Positions 26,854 through 34,736 of a DNA stretch of 35,899 nucleotides are shown here, piece after piece. Made by a program: the position numbers and the translations under genes. Numbering within the stretch: the first letter of the stretch is position 1; every line of letters starts with the position of its first letter. The DNA comes from Verrucomicrobiales bacterium (GTDB lineage Bacteria > Verrucomicrobiota > Verrucomicrobiia > Verrucomicrobiales > DEV007): the NCBI GenBank assembly GCA_022361255.1, contig JAKSBG010000351.1, forward strand, positions 1 through 35,899, written 5' to 3'. The notes under the pieces were generated by a model. That model did not search any database and had not been told where the DNA came from. It was given only the letters and a program-made list of their open reading frames with translations.

Positions 26854-27120
26854 ATGGCAAACTCCAGATCAGCACTCAAGCGCGTCCGCCAGACCAGAAC
26901 GGCCACCGCTCGTAACCGCATCCTCAAGGATCGTGTGAAGGCTTCCCGTCGTGTAGCTCTCGAAGCGGTTGAAGCAGGGGATTCTGCTGCCGCGCAAAAA
27001 GCATACAACGAGTTTGCTTCTGCTGCTGACAAGGCTGCCAAGCGCGGTGCGATGCACAAAAACACCGCAAGCCGCATTAAGGGCCGTGTCGCTCAGAAGG
27101 TGAACGGTCTCTCCGCCTAA
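26854..27120 (+). CDS. rpsT: 30S ribosomal protein S20
   Basis: An 88-residue basic helical protein that binds 16S rRNA. MANSRSALKRVRQTRTATARNRILKDRVK and KAAKRGAMHKNTASRIKGRVAQKVNGL match the family along its whole length. The 60-bp leader contains a small hairpin CCCTT-CAAC-AAGGG (26816-26829). The gene is followed by a three-core repeat element and then a strong intrinsic terminator. Confidence 0.97.
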   Translation: MANSRSALKRVRQTRTATARNRILKDRVKASRRVALEAVEAGDSAAAQKAYNEFASAADKAAKRGAMHKNTASRIKGRVAQKVNGLSA

Positions 27121-27134
27121 TCGGTTTCGGACCT

Positions 27135-27187
27135 GACCCTGTTCGGTCGATGATCTGACAGGGTTGCCTCCCTGACTTGACCCTGTT
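27135..27187. repeat. Three-core 22-bp-period element, copy B
   Basis: Cores GACCCTGTT (27135-27143), GACAGGGTT (27157-27165) and GACCCTGTT (27179-27187), starts exactly 22 bp apart. The element lies between the rpsT stop codon and its terminator, so it is probably transcribed. Confidence 0.85.
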
Positions 27188-27205
27188 TGGGGTCATACCA
27201 TTTTC

Positions 27206-27236
27206 CAAAAACCCTGCCGAAAGGCGGGGTTTTTTG
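27206..27236 (+). terminator. Intrinsic terminator of rpsT
   Basis: CCCTGCC (27212-27218), a GAAA tetraloop, then GGCGGGG (27223-27229) form a seven-pair stem (one G-U) followed by six T (27230-27235). The A-run before the stem makes it potentially bidirectional. Confidence 0.92.
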
Positions 27237-27308
27237 CGTTTTCGGGAACTGCTTCCCGCCACGATCAGGGGATGGATGGAGCGCCCCCTGCGTGAGAGGA
27301 TTCTTCTC

Positions 27309-28652
27309 ATGCGATTCATTTCTATAGCGGTGGTTCTGCTCGTTCTGCCGTGTTTTGCTCCAAGCTCAGAGCGTCCGAATATTCTTCTCATCACCTGTGA
27401 TAATCTCGGATACGGGGATTTGCAGAGCTACCGGTCCGAAAGTCCGATTCAAACGCCGAATCTGGATCGCCTCGCCTCGGAGGGAGCCCGTCTCACGCAA
27501 TTCTACACCGCCTCGCCAACTTGCACGGTTTCGCGGGCCTGCCTCCTGACCGGACGTATTCCGGAAAGGCATGGGCTTAAGAATCAGCTTGGAGGAATCG
27601 AGGGAAATTACGGCGTCGGATTGAATCAGAAGGAAATTCTCATTCCCGGAATTTTGAAAGGAGCGAATTCCCCCTATGCGACTGGATGCTTTGGAAAATG
27701 GAACATCGGATTCGCGGAGGGATCCCGTCCGACCGAGCGGGGCTTCGATGAATTTCTCGGGCACGCTTCGGGGAATGTCGATTACTATCACCATCGCTAC
27801 AACGGGAAGCGCGATCTCTTTCACGGCATCGAGCCGATCATTCGGGACGGTGAATATGCCTCCGACCTTTTTGCCGATGCAGCGATTGATTTCATCCGAC
27901 GGAAAAGCCCGGACGTCGCGTCCTGGTTTGTGTATTTGCCGTTTAACTCGCCTCATTTCCCCAACAAACGCAACAAGCTTCCCGGGCAATCAGATGAATG
28001 GCAGGCGCCGGACTGGGCATTCAGCGAAACGGGAATGTCTCCGGAGGAAACCGATCCGAAGAAGCGATATGACGCCGTCGTCTACGCGCTCGACAAAGCG
28101 ATCGGCCGTGTGCTCGAAGCGTCGGAAAAAACGGGGGAAGCGGAGAACACGTTTGTCTTTTTTATGTCGGACAACGGAGGGTTCCGGCTGAACCGGAAAG
28201 GTCTCGATGTGGGAATCAATGAGCCGCTCCGCTCCGGCGGGGTGACCTGCTGGGAGGGCGGCCTGCGGGTCCCGGCCTTCGCGCGCTGGCCCGGGAAAAT
28301 CAAGGAGGGCAGTGTGATTGATGAGCCGCTCTGGTCGCCGGATATTCTGGTCGCCTGCGCTGATCTGGCAGGCGTGGGTTTGCCCGCAGAGGTTGTCTAC
28401 GATGGGAAAAATCCCCTTCCGGTGCTGCGGGGGGAGTCCGCATCCCCGCATGAGTCATTCTACTTCGACTACCGGTCGCATTCCGCTCTTCGAAAAGGAG
28501 ATTGGAAGATCGTCAGGGAGAAGCCGGACCAGCCCTGGCAACTGTATGATCTCGCCACGGACAGGGGGGAGACGACTGATCTGGCGAAAGAACGGCCGGA
28601 GATGGTGGAGCTACTGGTCGCCGAACGAAAAAAATGGCGGGACACTTTCTGA
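27309..28652 (+). CDS. Secreted sulfatase (type I, formylglycine family) with variant active site
   Basis: A 447-residue protein with a signal peptide (ATG at 27309, cleavage near FAPSS). ERPNILLITCDNLGYGDLQSY opens the alkaline-phosphatase-like sulfatase fold; D31 is a metal ligand while the usual second D is N32. The active-site motif at 72-76 reads C-T-V-S-R followed by ACLLTGR, whereas the formylglycine signature is C-x-P-S-R, so the proline is valine. SDNGG and the C-terminal GDWKI segment are present. It should hydrolyse a sulfate ester in the periplasm if C72 is matured. A GAGAGGA lies about six bases before the ATG. The selenoprotein gene begins 45 bp downstream. Confidence 0.88.
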   Translation: MRFISIAVVLLVLPCFAPSSERPNILLITCDNLGYGDLQSYRSESPIQTPNLDRLASEGARLTQFYTASPTCTVSRACLLTGRIPERHGLKNQLGGIEGNYGVGLNQKEILIPGILKGANSPYATGCFGKWNIGFAEGSRPTERGFDEFLGHASGNVDYYHHRYNGKRDLFHGIEPIIRDGEYASDLFADAAIDFIRRKSPDVASWFVYLPFNSPHFPNKRNKLPGQSDEWQAPDWAFSETGMSPEETDPKKRYDAVVYALDKAIGRVLEASEKTGEAENTFVFFMSDNGGFRLNRKGLDVGINEPLRSGGVTCWEGGLRVPAFARWPGKIKEGSVIDEPLWSPDILVACADLAGVGLPAEVVYDGKNPLPVLRGESASPHESFYFDYRSHSALRKGDWKIVREKPDQPWQLYDLATDRGETTDLAKERPEMVELLVAERKKWRDTF

Positions 28653-28697
28653 GCTGATTCTCTGCAACCCGGTCGGTGGCGCGGAGTTTACCTTCCC

Positions 28698-30056
28698 ATG
28701 AAGAAAGTTCTTTTTTGCTTCCTGCTTGGCAGCTTTCTGTCGGAGGTATCCCACGCTCAGGGACCGGGGAAAGCGAAAGATTCGGGGCCCCTGCCTTTAC
28801 AGGGACAGGAGTTACCTGACGTTGTCGCTCACGATGAGTCGGGTGAGGAATTTTCCCTTCAGCAGCGACTCAAAGGCAAGCATGGGGTGATCGTTTTCGG
28901 TTGTCTGACGTGACCCCCGTTTCTGCGCAACGTCCCCGGTCTGGAGGCGGTTTATCAGGATTATCAATCGAAGGATGTAGCGATTTTTTACGTATACAAA
29001 TCGCTCGCTCATCCGGAGAAAGATGGGTTTGTTCAACCCGTTTCGCTGGAAGAACGACTCGCCCATATTGCCCATGCGAAGGGTGAGCTTGGAACGAAAA
29101 TTCCCTGGCTCGCTGACTCAATGTCGAATGATCTAAAGCATGCCTTCGGTGATCGCAATAATTCCGAATTTGTCATTTCCCCTGAGGGCAAAGTCATCAT
29201 CGCCCGCGCCTGGAGCGACCCGGACCAGTTGCGCGAAGACCTTGAAGGACTGGTTGGCAAAGCCGAAACCCTGACCGGAGTTTCTGATCTCGAAAAAGTT
29301 TCGAAAACGGAGGCCGAAAGGGAGTCAAAAGTAGCCACCGGGATTGTTCCCCGGGTGGAGCGCCCGTCCGGAGCGCAGCCTCTCACGGTGACAGCGCATG
29401 AAGTGAAAGGGGGGCATCCGCACTATCTGAAATTGCGTGCGGAGGCGGCAAGTGATCTGAGTAGCGGAGGGGAAGGGTCGCTTCATCTCGCGTTTCGCCT
29501 CGACCCGATTCATAAGGTGCACTGGAACAATCTTGCTGCTCCGCTTCGTTTCGAAATCAGGGCACCCGGGGGGATAGCGGTTGAGCCGAAGACGGTTGAA
29601 GCAGAGAAGGTTTCCCGGGCAGAGGCAGACGCGGATCCCCGTGAATTTCTGATCAAAGTGAATCGGGGGGAATCAAATGAACCGATCGATCTCACTGTAA
29701 AATATTTCGCGTGTGATGACGACAACCGCTGGTGCAAAGCGGTAACCCAGACTTTTACCGTTGCCTGGGCGATTGATCGCGATGCCGGCCGGGTTAACAA
29801 TCGCAGCAGCGGCGGTGGCCGGGGCATGAAGGGGAAGGGAAAAGGAGGCAAGGGGATGAAAGGGCGCCCCGGATCCGGCACCCCCGATCCGACCCGCATT
29901 CTTTCCCGATTCGATTCGAACGAGGATGGGAAAATCTCCCGTGCCGAAGCAACCGGACAAATGGCCGCACGGTTTGATCAGGCCGACTCAAACGGCGACG
30001 GCTTTGTGACGAAAGAAGAGCTCATCGCAAACTTTGCGAGGCGACGGGGAAAGTAG
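28698..30056 (+). CDS. Deiodinase-like selenoprotein (in-frame UGA at codon 72) with DsbD-N-like and EF-hand domains
   Basis: One frame of 452 codons, broken only by TGA at 28911-28913. Residues 1-20 are a signal peptide. Residues about 30-190 match the iodothyronine deiodinase/thioredoxin-like fold. VIVFGCLT-U-PPF parallels the deiodinase FGSCTUPPF motif, and IFYVYKSLAHPEKDG, LEERLA and WLADSMSN parallel IYIEEAHxSDGW, LQDRLQAA and VVDTMQN. C69 makes a C-x-x-U pair. Residues about 230-360 resemble the DsbD N-terminal domain, with C339 and C346. A Gly/Lys-rich linker (about 370-393) leads to two EF-hands (DSNEDG at 406, DSNGDG at 430). The hairpin after the UGA fits a bacterial SECIS. Likely a periplasmic redox enzyme; substrate unknown. 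A UGA sequencing error for TGC is the alternative, but the SECIS-like loop argues against it. Readthrough needs SelA-D, not in this window. Confidence 0.85.
28929..28952 (+). promoter_or_regulatory. Bacterial SECIS-like hairpin
   Basis: AACGUCCCC (28929-28937) pairs with GGAGGCGGUU (28943-28952), with one C-A mismatch and one bulged G, around the loop GGUCU (28938-28942). The loop starts 24 nt after the UGA, within the usual 16-37 nt, and has G at the first two positions. It is the same loop sequence as in the E. coli fdhF element that binds SelB. Confidence 0.7.
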
Positions 30057-30130
30057 GGAGCGCTCTATCTGCAATTCCGGAGGCTGAGAAAAGGATCGAA
30101 ATCGCGTTGGTCGAACGGCGCGGTTGCGGG

Positions 30131-30169
30131 TTCCGGCGGATTCGTCCGGAAGGGGAGGGATCATCTCCC
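30131..30169. other. Two adjacent stem-loops after the selenoprotein gene
   Basis: In the 192-bp gap TTCCGG (30131-30136) pairs with CCGGAA (30146-30151), and GGGAG (30153-30157) pairs with CTCCC (30165-30169), flanked by AA/TT pairs. The following bases are T-rich but not a U-tract. It may be a weak terminator. Nothing else is seen in the gap. Confidence 0.35.
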
Positions 30170-30248
30170 TTCTTGATTCCCTTGCGCAAATCCCTTATCT
30201 TTTCTCACCTCCTGATTCCCGTATTTCTCCGGGATCCCCGTTCCCCTC

Positions 30249-31082
30249 ATGATTTTTTCGGCTCTTCCCCTTCTCCGTTGGTCCGGATCTGCTCTCGCTG
30301 TTGCCTTTCTCTTCGCATCGGTATCCCTTTTCGCCGAAGACCATCTCGTTGTCGTGTTTCCCGGTGGTCCCAAACCCGGTTCTTCCGGCCAGCGGGTCAT
30401 TGATGATTTTGTCGGGAAAATTGAGGCGGATCTGAAAGGCAGCTACTTCAATGAAACGGAAAAGGCGCTCGCCTTTCTGCGCGAAAATCCAAACAGCTTC
30501 ATCCTCGGGTCGACCGGTTTTTTTCTCCAGGCGCGTGAGGAGCTGAAGCTCGAACCAATGCTTCGTGTCGTCTTGCCGAATGAAAAGCCGGAGCAGTATT
30601 TCCTCGTTTCGAAAAAAGGCAGCTTCTCTTCCCTCGCGGACTTGGAAGGAAAGACGGTCGTAGGCACGCCTTTTCATGAATCAGCGCAGTTTGTGGAAAA
30701 GGTGGTTTTCAATGGAAAAGTGCCGTCCGGTTTCTGGACGGCGGAGGCGACCGAGCGCCCGCTCTCGGCGCTTCGCAAGCTGACTTCCGGTGACATTGAT
30801 GCCGTGTTGCTGGCGGCTCCCCAATACCACGGTCTCGCCGAGTTGCCTCTGGCAGATGAGCTTGATGTCGTGTTTGAGTCCAGGCCGGTCCCTTCCGTGG
30901 GATTGATGCGGGTTGCGAACGATGCCACGGCGGCAAAAGCCAATGCGTTGAAAGAAGCGATGCTGACTCTTTCTCAAACACCGGAGGGGGCCGAAGCGGC
31001 GAAGGGCTTCGGCGTGGCCGGTTTCGCGGAAATCGAGGAGGAAAAAATCCAGTCTCTCATCCAGTTGTATGATCCGTCGTAA
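30249..31082 (+). CDS. PhnD-like periplasmic substrate-binding protein
   Basis: A 277-residue protein with a signal peptide ending near SLFA|E. The fold is that of the phosphate/phosphonate (PhnD) ABC-type binding proteins: DLEGKTVVGTPFHESAQFVEKVVF, then LRKLTSGDIDAVLLAAPQYHGL and VPSVGLMRVANDATAAKANALKEAML. No transporter permease or ATPase is adjacent, so it may be an orphan sensor or binding protein. The downstream lipoprotein gene overlaps its end by 14 bp, so they are co-transcribed and probably cooperate. Confidence 0.8.
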   Translation: MIFSALPLLRWSGSALAVAFLFASVSLFAEDHLVVVFPGGPKPGSSGQRVIDDFVGKIEADLKGSYFNETEKALAFLRENPNSFILGSTGFFLQAREELKLEPMLRVVLPNEKPEQYFLVSKKGSFSSLADLEGKTVVGTPFHESAQFVEKVVFNGKVPSGFWTAEATERPLSALRKLTSGDIDAVLLAAPQYHGLAELPLADELDVVFESRPVPSVGLMRVANDATAAKANALKEAMLTLSQTPEGAEAAKGFGVAGFAEIEEEKIQSLIQLYDPS

Positions 31083-32040
31083 CTCCGGTGTTCTTCTTTT
31101 TTCTCCTGCCGTCGTTGTGGTCCTGCTTGCAGGTTGTGCGACGAAGGACGGCCCGGTCGCGGAAGCGCCACCTGCTGCGACGCCCGTTGCCTCTCCGATA
31201 GAGCCGGCTGCGGAGCCAGTGCCCGAGTCAGAGGAAAAAGTTGTCTCCCCGCTTGAGAAGCTCGCGTCCAACTCCCGGGTGGAAAAGACGAAGCCGGTTC
31301 CGGAAAACGCAAAGCCTGCCGGGGCATCAGCTCCTGTGAAACCTGCGGTGGAGCAGAAAAAAACTCCGACGGAACTGGCGAAGCAGGCAGAGGATAAAGT
31401 GAACTGGGGAAGTTCAAAGACATCCCTGCAGGAAGCTTTTGCTCTGAGCGGCGAAGCTGCCGATGCCGCGCCGACGGATTCAAAGATTGCTCTGCAGCAT
31501 GCGCGCCATGCCTTGCGCCTCGCGCAGACGGAAACCGGCATCGACCGTCCCGCCGCTGTCGCAAAAGAGGGGCTTGCTTCGATGAAAGCCGCCGGCATTG
31601 ACGGGGAGTCGAATCACGCCGATGCCGCCTACTACCACGCCAGTCTCACAGGAATGGTGATGCAGGCACAGGGACTGGGGGCGGCGGGCAAGCTCCCGAA
31701 ACTGGAAGCGGAATTCAAACGCGCTCTCGGCGCACCGGGAACGGAACAGGGTGGCCCTTTGCGCGCTATCGGGATGCTTTATTTAAAAGCGCCGCCCTGG
31801 CCCACTGGAATCGGTGACATCGAGCTCGCGTTGGAAAATCTGGAGAAAGCGGTGCAGTCCTACGGCGGCTTTCCCCACAATCACATCTGTCTCGCCCGTG
31901 CCTACGCGGACGACGGCAGCCTCGAAGAAGCGGAGCAGTCTCTCGACCGCGCCGAAAATTTGCTCGCTTCAGGAAACTGGGGTGCGCTCGAGTCCGGCTG
32001 GCGGCGCGAGATCGCGGAGATTCGGAAGCTGATAGGGTAG
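31069..32040 (+). CDS. Lipoprotein with TPR-like repeats
   Basis: A 323-residue protein. VVLLAGC gives a clear lipobox with lipidated C23, followed by a Pro/Glu/Lys-rich linker (about 25-100) and a helical region (about 105-320). Repeats resemble TPR motifs (DAAPTDSKIALQHARHALRLAQTE, DIELALENLEKAVQSYGGFPHNHICLARAYADDGSLEEAEQSLDRAENLL). It overlaps the PhnD-like gene by 14 bp. It probably sits on the outer or inner membrane face and scaffolds protein contacts; the partner is not known. A repeat element follows the stop codon. Confidence 0.8.
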   Translation: MIRRNSGVLLFSPAVVVVLLAGCATKDGPVAEAPPAATPVASPIEPAAEPVPESEEKVVSPLEKLASNSRVEKTKPVPENAKPAGASAPVKPAVEQKKTPTELAKQAEDKVNWGSSKTSLQEAFALSGEAADAAPTDSKIALQHARHALRLAQTETGIDRPAAVAKEGLASMKAAGIDGESNHADAAYYHASLTGMVMQAQGLGAAGKLPKLEAEFKRALGAPGTEQGGPLRAIGMLYLKAPPWPTGIGDIELALENLEKAVQSYGGFPHNHICLARAYADDGSLEEAEQSLDRAENLLASGNWGALESGWRREIAEIRKLIG

Positions 32041-32054
32041 CAATCAGGGAGAGC

Positions 32055-32107
32055 AACCCTGTTGGATCACGGACGGTACCCTGTTGAGTCATCCACCGAA
32101 CAGGGTT
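32055..32107. repeat. Three-core 22-bp-period element, copy C
   Basis: Cores AACCCTGTT (32055-32063), TACCCTGTT (32077-32085) and AACAGGGTT (32099-32107), starts exactly 22 bp apart. It lies in the convergent gap between the lipoprotein gene and the UbiA-like gene. The segment covering the second and third cores is, on the other strand, very similar to the first two cores of copy B including the spacer. Confidence 0.85.
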
Positions 32108-32196
32108 TGCTGTGTCGAATGGAATTTACTCGATACAGCGATGTGTCATTTGTCGGGATCGAATACGCCAGGGCACCCGCCTCCGAAAAAAATCGT

Positions 32197-33039
32197 TCAG
32201 CCAAAGCAAGCGGCCAAAGCAATGAACCACGGGATAAGGAGAATTGCGTCACTGGCTGGCTGGACCCATTCCGATTTCCCGGTTGGCCATTTGTTGATCC
32301 ACCACGTAGCTGCAGAGCACAGAACGAGGCCTGTCCCGACTCCGGGGCGGGATGCAAACATGATCCATGCTCCGATCGAAGCAGAGAGTGCAAGCGGAAC
32401 AGAAATCCAGAGGAATGATCTCTCGTTTTGAGAAAAGAATGCTTTCGGATCAAAGCTGCGATCCCGATCCGCTTCGGCGCGGGAAATAACGAGACAGTTG
32501 GCGAGAAAGAGCAGGCTCATCGCGGCGGTTTCCGGGGAGATCCATTCGCGTGGATCATTCCTGCCGGATCCGATGCTGACTCCGGTTGCGAAACAGATGG
32601 CAATCACCATTTCTTTTCCGGGGAGGCGCGGAGCGAGCTTCGTTGTGTCGGCCCATCCAAAGACGAAAAAATAGAGGGCGGTAGCGAAGGCAACAGTTGC
32701 CCCCGCAACAATGGTTTGTCTTTCCAGTCCTGACAAAGCAACAGCGAGGCCCCCGGCAATGGCAAAGGAAAAGAGGAAGATCAAGATGCGCGGGTGTCGC
32801 CTGGCAAAGCGATGACGAACCGGCTCGAAAGGTGAGCCGAACCCCTTCCGCGAATCGCGAATCCGGTCGGCCAGATAGACGGCCCAGACCGCGAAAAACA
32901 GGGCGCCGGTGCCAGGTAGGCTGACGGGGCCTTTCTCGACTGCGAGAAGAAGGGCCCATCCGACTGCCACGAGCGGGGCATCGAGGCAAAGTGCAGAAGG
33001 GAGATGCAGGAAATTGCGAACTGGTCGGGGAACAGGCAC
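32197..33039 (-). CDS. UbiA-like polytopic membrane protein
   Basis: A 280-residue inner membrane protein starting at GTG, with about eight hydrophobic segments. The loop after the second segment reads YLADRIRDSRKG, which resembles the D-x-x-x-D prenyl-diphosphate motif of UbiA prenyltransferases. A second acidic loop, NCLVISRAEADRDRSFDP, lies where the family has its second motif. The first motif lacks the usual asparagine, so the assignment is tentative. The substrate could be a quinone, heme or lipid precursor. It diverges from manC by 73 bp. Confidence 0.55.
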   Translation of the reverse strand: MPVPRPVRNFLHLPSALCLDAPLVAVGWALLLAVEKGPVSLPGTGALFFAVWAVYLADRIRDSRKGFGSPFEPVRHRFARRHPRILIFLFSFAIAGGLAVALSGLERQTIVAGATVAFATALYFFVFGWADTTKLAPRLPGKEMVIAICFATGVSIGSGRNDPREWISPETAAMSLLFLANCLVISRAEADRDRSFDPKAFFSQNERSFLWISVPLALSASIGAWIMFASRPGVGTGLVLCSAATWWINKWPTGKSEWVQPASDAILLIPWFIALAACFG

Positions 33040-33112
33040 GTCACAAAAAGATCATCAGATTTTCCCTTTATCAGGTGACCGTTCGGGTGCTCATTCAACG
33101 AAAGATTTTCCC

Positions 33113-34195
33113 ATGTCCGATTCTGATTCCATCTACGCACTGATTCTAGCCGGGGGAAGCGGCACGCGCTTCTGGCCGCTCAGTAGAAATGTCCGTCCCA
33201 AGCAGCTGCTGAATTTATTTGATGAAGAAACTCTCATCGAGAAAGCGGTGAATCGACTTGAGGGCCTCGTTCCGCGGGAGCGCGTCCTCGTTTTGACCAA
33301 TGAGGCACAGGTGGAAGGCATTCGCGCAGTGCTTCCAGAACTCCCGGAGGAAAATATTGTGGCGGAACCGGCGCGCCGGGATACGGCACCGGCCATTGCG
33401 CTCGCGGCCGGTTGGATCGCGGCGCGGGATCCGGAGGCAGTCATGATCGCCCTGCCGGCTGATCAGCTCGTGGTGAAAGAGGATGCGTTTCGCACGGTTT
33501 TGACAGCAGCGGCGGAGGCGGCAGATCGGGAGTCGGCAATTGTGACACTGGGAATCAAACCGGACTGGCCCTGTCCAAGCTACGGCTATATCGAGCGCGG
33601 CGCGGCGATGAACGATCTGGACCTGTCCGGCGGTATCGTGGCTCACGAAGTGGAGTGTTTTCGGGAAAAGCCTTCCGTGGAAACGGCGGAGGAGTATCTT
33701 GCCAGCGGAAATTTTTCCTGGAACGCCGGGATCTTCATTTGGTCGATTCCGACCCTTTTGAGCGAGCTGGGTGAACACTGTCCGCAACTGCATGAGTTCA
33801 TCGGAAAGCTGCGTGACGCGGATGACTTTGCCGGTGTCGTCGAAAACGAATTTCCGCAGTTGGAAAAAATATCGATCGATTTTGCGCTGATGGAAAACGC
33901 GAAGCGGATTCTCAATATCGAAGCTGATGTCGGTTGGGACGATGTGGGAGGCTGGCCTTCTGTCGCAAAATACCTGAATCAGGACGAATCCGGAAATGCG
34001 ACCCGGGGAACCGTTCTGTCTGTCGATGCGGCGAACAACATTGTTTTTTCCGCCGAAGGCGAAGAGACGATAGCCCTTCTCGGGGTGAGTGACCTAATCG
34101 TCGTGAAAACACCGGATGCGATTCTCGTCGCAAATCGCAATGACGCCGATCAGATCAAGAAGCTGGTCGATGCCTTGCCGGATTCCCTTTTATAA
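33113..34195 (+). CDS. manC: Mannose-1-phosphate guanylyltransferase
   Basis: A 360-residue enzyme that makes GDP-mannose from mannose-1-phosphate and GTP for envelope glycans. YALILAGGSGTRFWPLSRNVRPKQLLNL is the nucleotidyltransferase signature. FREKPSVETAEEYLASGNFSWNAGIFIW and DVGWDDVGGWPSVAKYL are the family's sugar-binding and metal motifs. The ATG at 33113 was chosen because the signature begins nine residues later; the longer frame overlaps the divergent gene. It lacks the C-terminal isomerase domain of bifunctional enzymes. The gene is followed 5 bp later by ruvX. Confidence 0.95.
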   Translation: MSDSDSIYALILAGGSGTRFWPLSRNVRPKQLLNLFDEETLIEKAVNRLEGLVPRERVLVLTNEAQVEGIRAVLPELPEENIVAEPARRDTAPAIALAAGWIAARDPEAVMIALPADQLVVKEDAFRTVLTAAAEAADRESAIVTLGIKPDWPCPSYGYIERGAAMNDLDLSGGIVAHEVECFREKPSVETAEEYLASGNFSWNAGIFIWSIPTLLSELGEHCPQLHEFIGKLRDADDFAGVVENEFPQLEKISIDFALMENAKRILNIEADVGWDDVGGWPSVAKYLNQDESGNATRGTVLSVDAANNIVFSAEGEETIALLGVSDLIVVKTPDAILVANRNDADQIKKLVDALPDSLL

Positions 34196-34200
34196 AAAGG

Positions 34201-34668
34201 ATGGCTGAGTTTGTCCGCGCGCTGGGAATTGACTATGGCACGGCCCGGATCGGGGTCGCGGCGAGTGATGAGATTGGTTTCCTGGCGCACCCGGTGGAAA
34301 CGGTGGCGGCGGCGGATGAAGCCGGGGCGATTGAGAGGATTGTTGCTTTGTCAGATGAACGCAAAATCGAGGATCTCGTGATCGGTCTTCCTTTGCACAT
34401 GAACGGTGAAGAGGGGAAGGCGGTCGAGAAAGTGCGCGCCTTTGGAGAAAAGCTGAGGGCCGCTCTTCCGCCGGGGATTCGATGGCACGAGGTGGATGAG
34501 CGCCATACGACAAGTGATGCAATGGCGAAACTACATGATGCGGGGAGAAACGAAAAAAATTCGCGGGCGATCATTGATCAAGCGGCCGCGGTGGAGATTC
34601 TGCAGCGGTGGCTGGATGACAGGGCGGGCGTCGAATTTTTCCCTGAAGATCTGCCCGGTGACGATTGA
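34201..34668 (+). CDS. ruvX: YqgF/RuvX family nuclease (pre-16S rRNA processing or Holliday junction resolvase-like)
   Basis: A 155-residue RNase H-fold protein. D11 in ALGIDYGTARIGVAASD is the first catalytic acid, GLPLHMNGEEGKAVEKVRAFGEKL the central motif, and DERHTTSDA holds the later acidic residues. IIDQAAAVEILQRWLD ends the domain. In E. coli YqgF completes 16S rRNA 5' processing. It starts 5 bp after manC with a weak AAAAGG just before the ATG. Confidence 0.93.
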   Translation: MAEFVRALGIDYGTARIGVAASDEIGFLAHPVETVAAADEAGAIERIVALSDERKIEDLVIGLPLHMNGEEGKAVEKVRAFGEKLRAALPPGIRWHEVDERHTTSDAMAKLHDAGRNEKNSRAIIDQAAAVEILQRWLDDRAGVEFFPEDLPGDD

Positions 34669-34736
34669 TCTTTCAAGGAAACTGATATGCTGATCAATCC
34701 CGTTGCATAATCACTGATTTGCTTCCCCATTATATA

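Noticed and set aside
28698-28913. A stand-alone 71-residue protein, and a separate gene starting at 29121
   Set aside because: Both are in one frame, the 207 bases between them are also coding and homologous to deiodinases, and the second piece alone would lack a signal peptide and the active site.
30107-30403. A small coding gene or tRNA in the gap after the selenoprotein gene
   Set aside because: The frame overlaps the signal peptide of the PhnD-like gene, is R/G/P-rich without family resemblance, and the hairpins do not form a cloverleaf with a TTCGA loop and acceptor stem.
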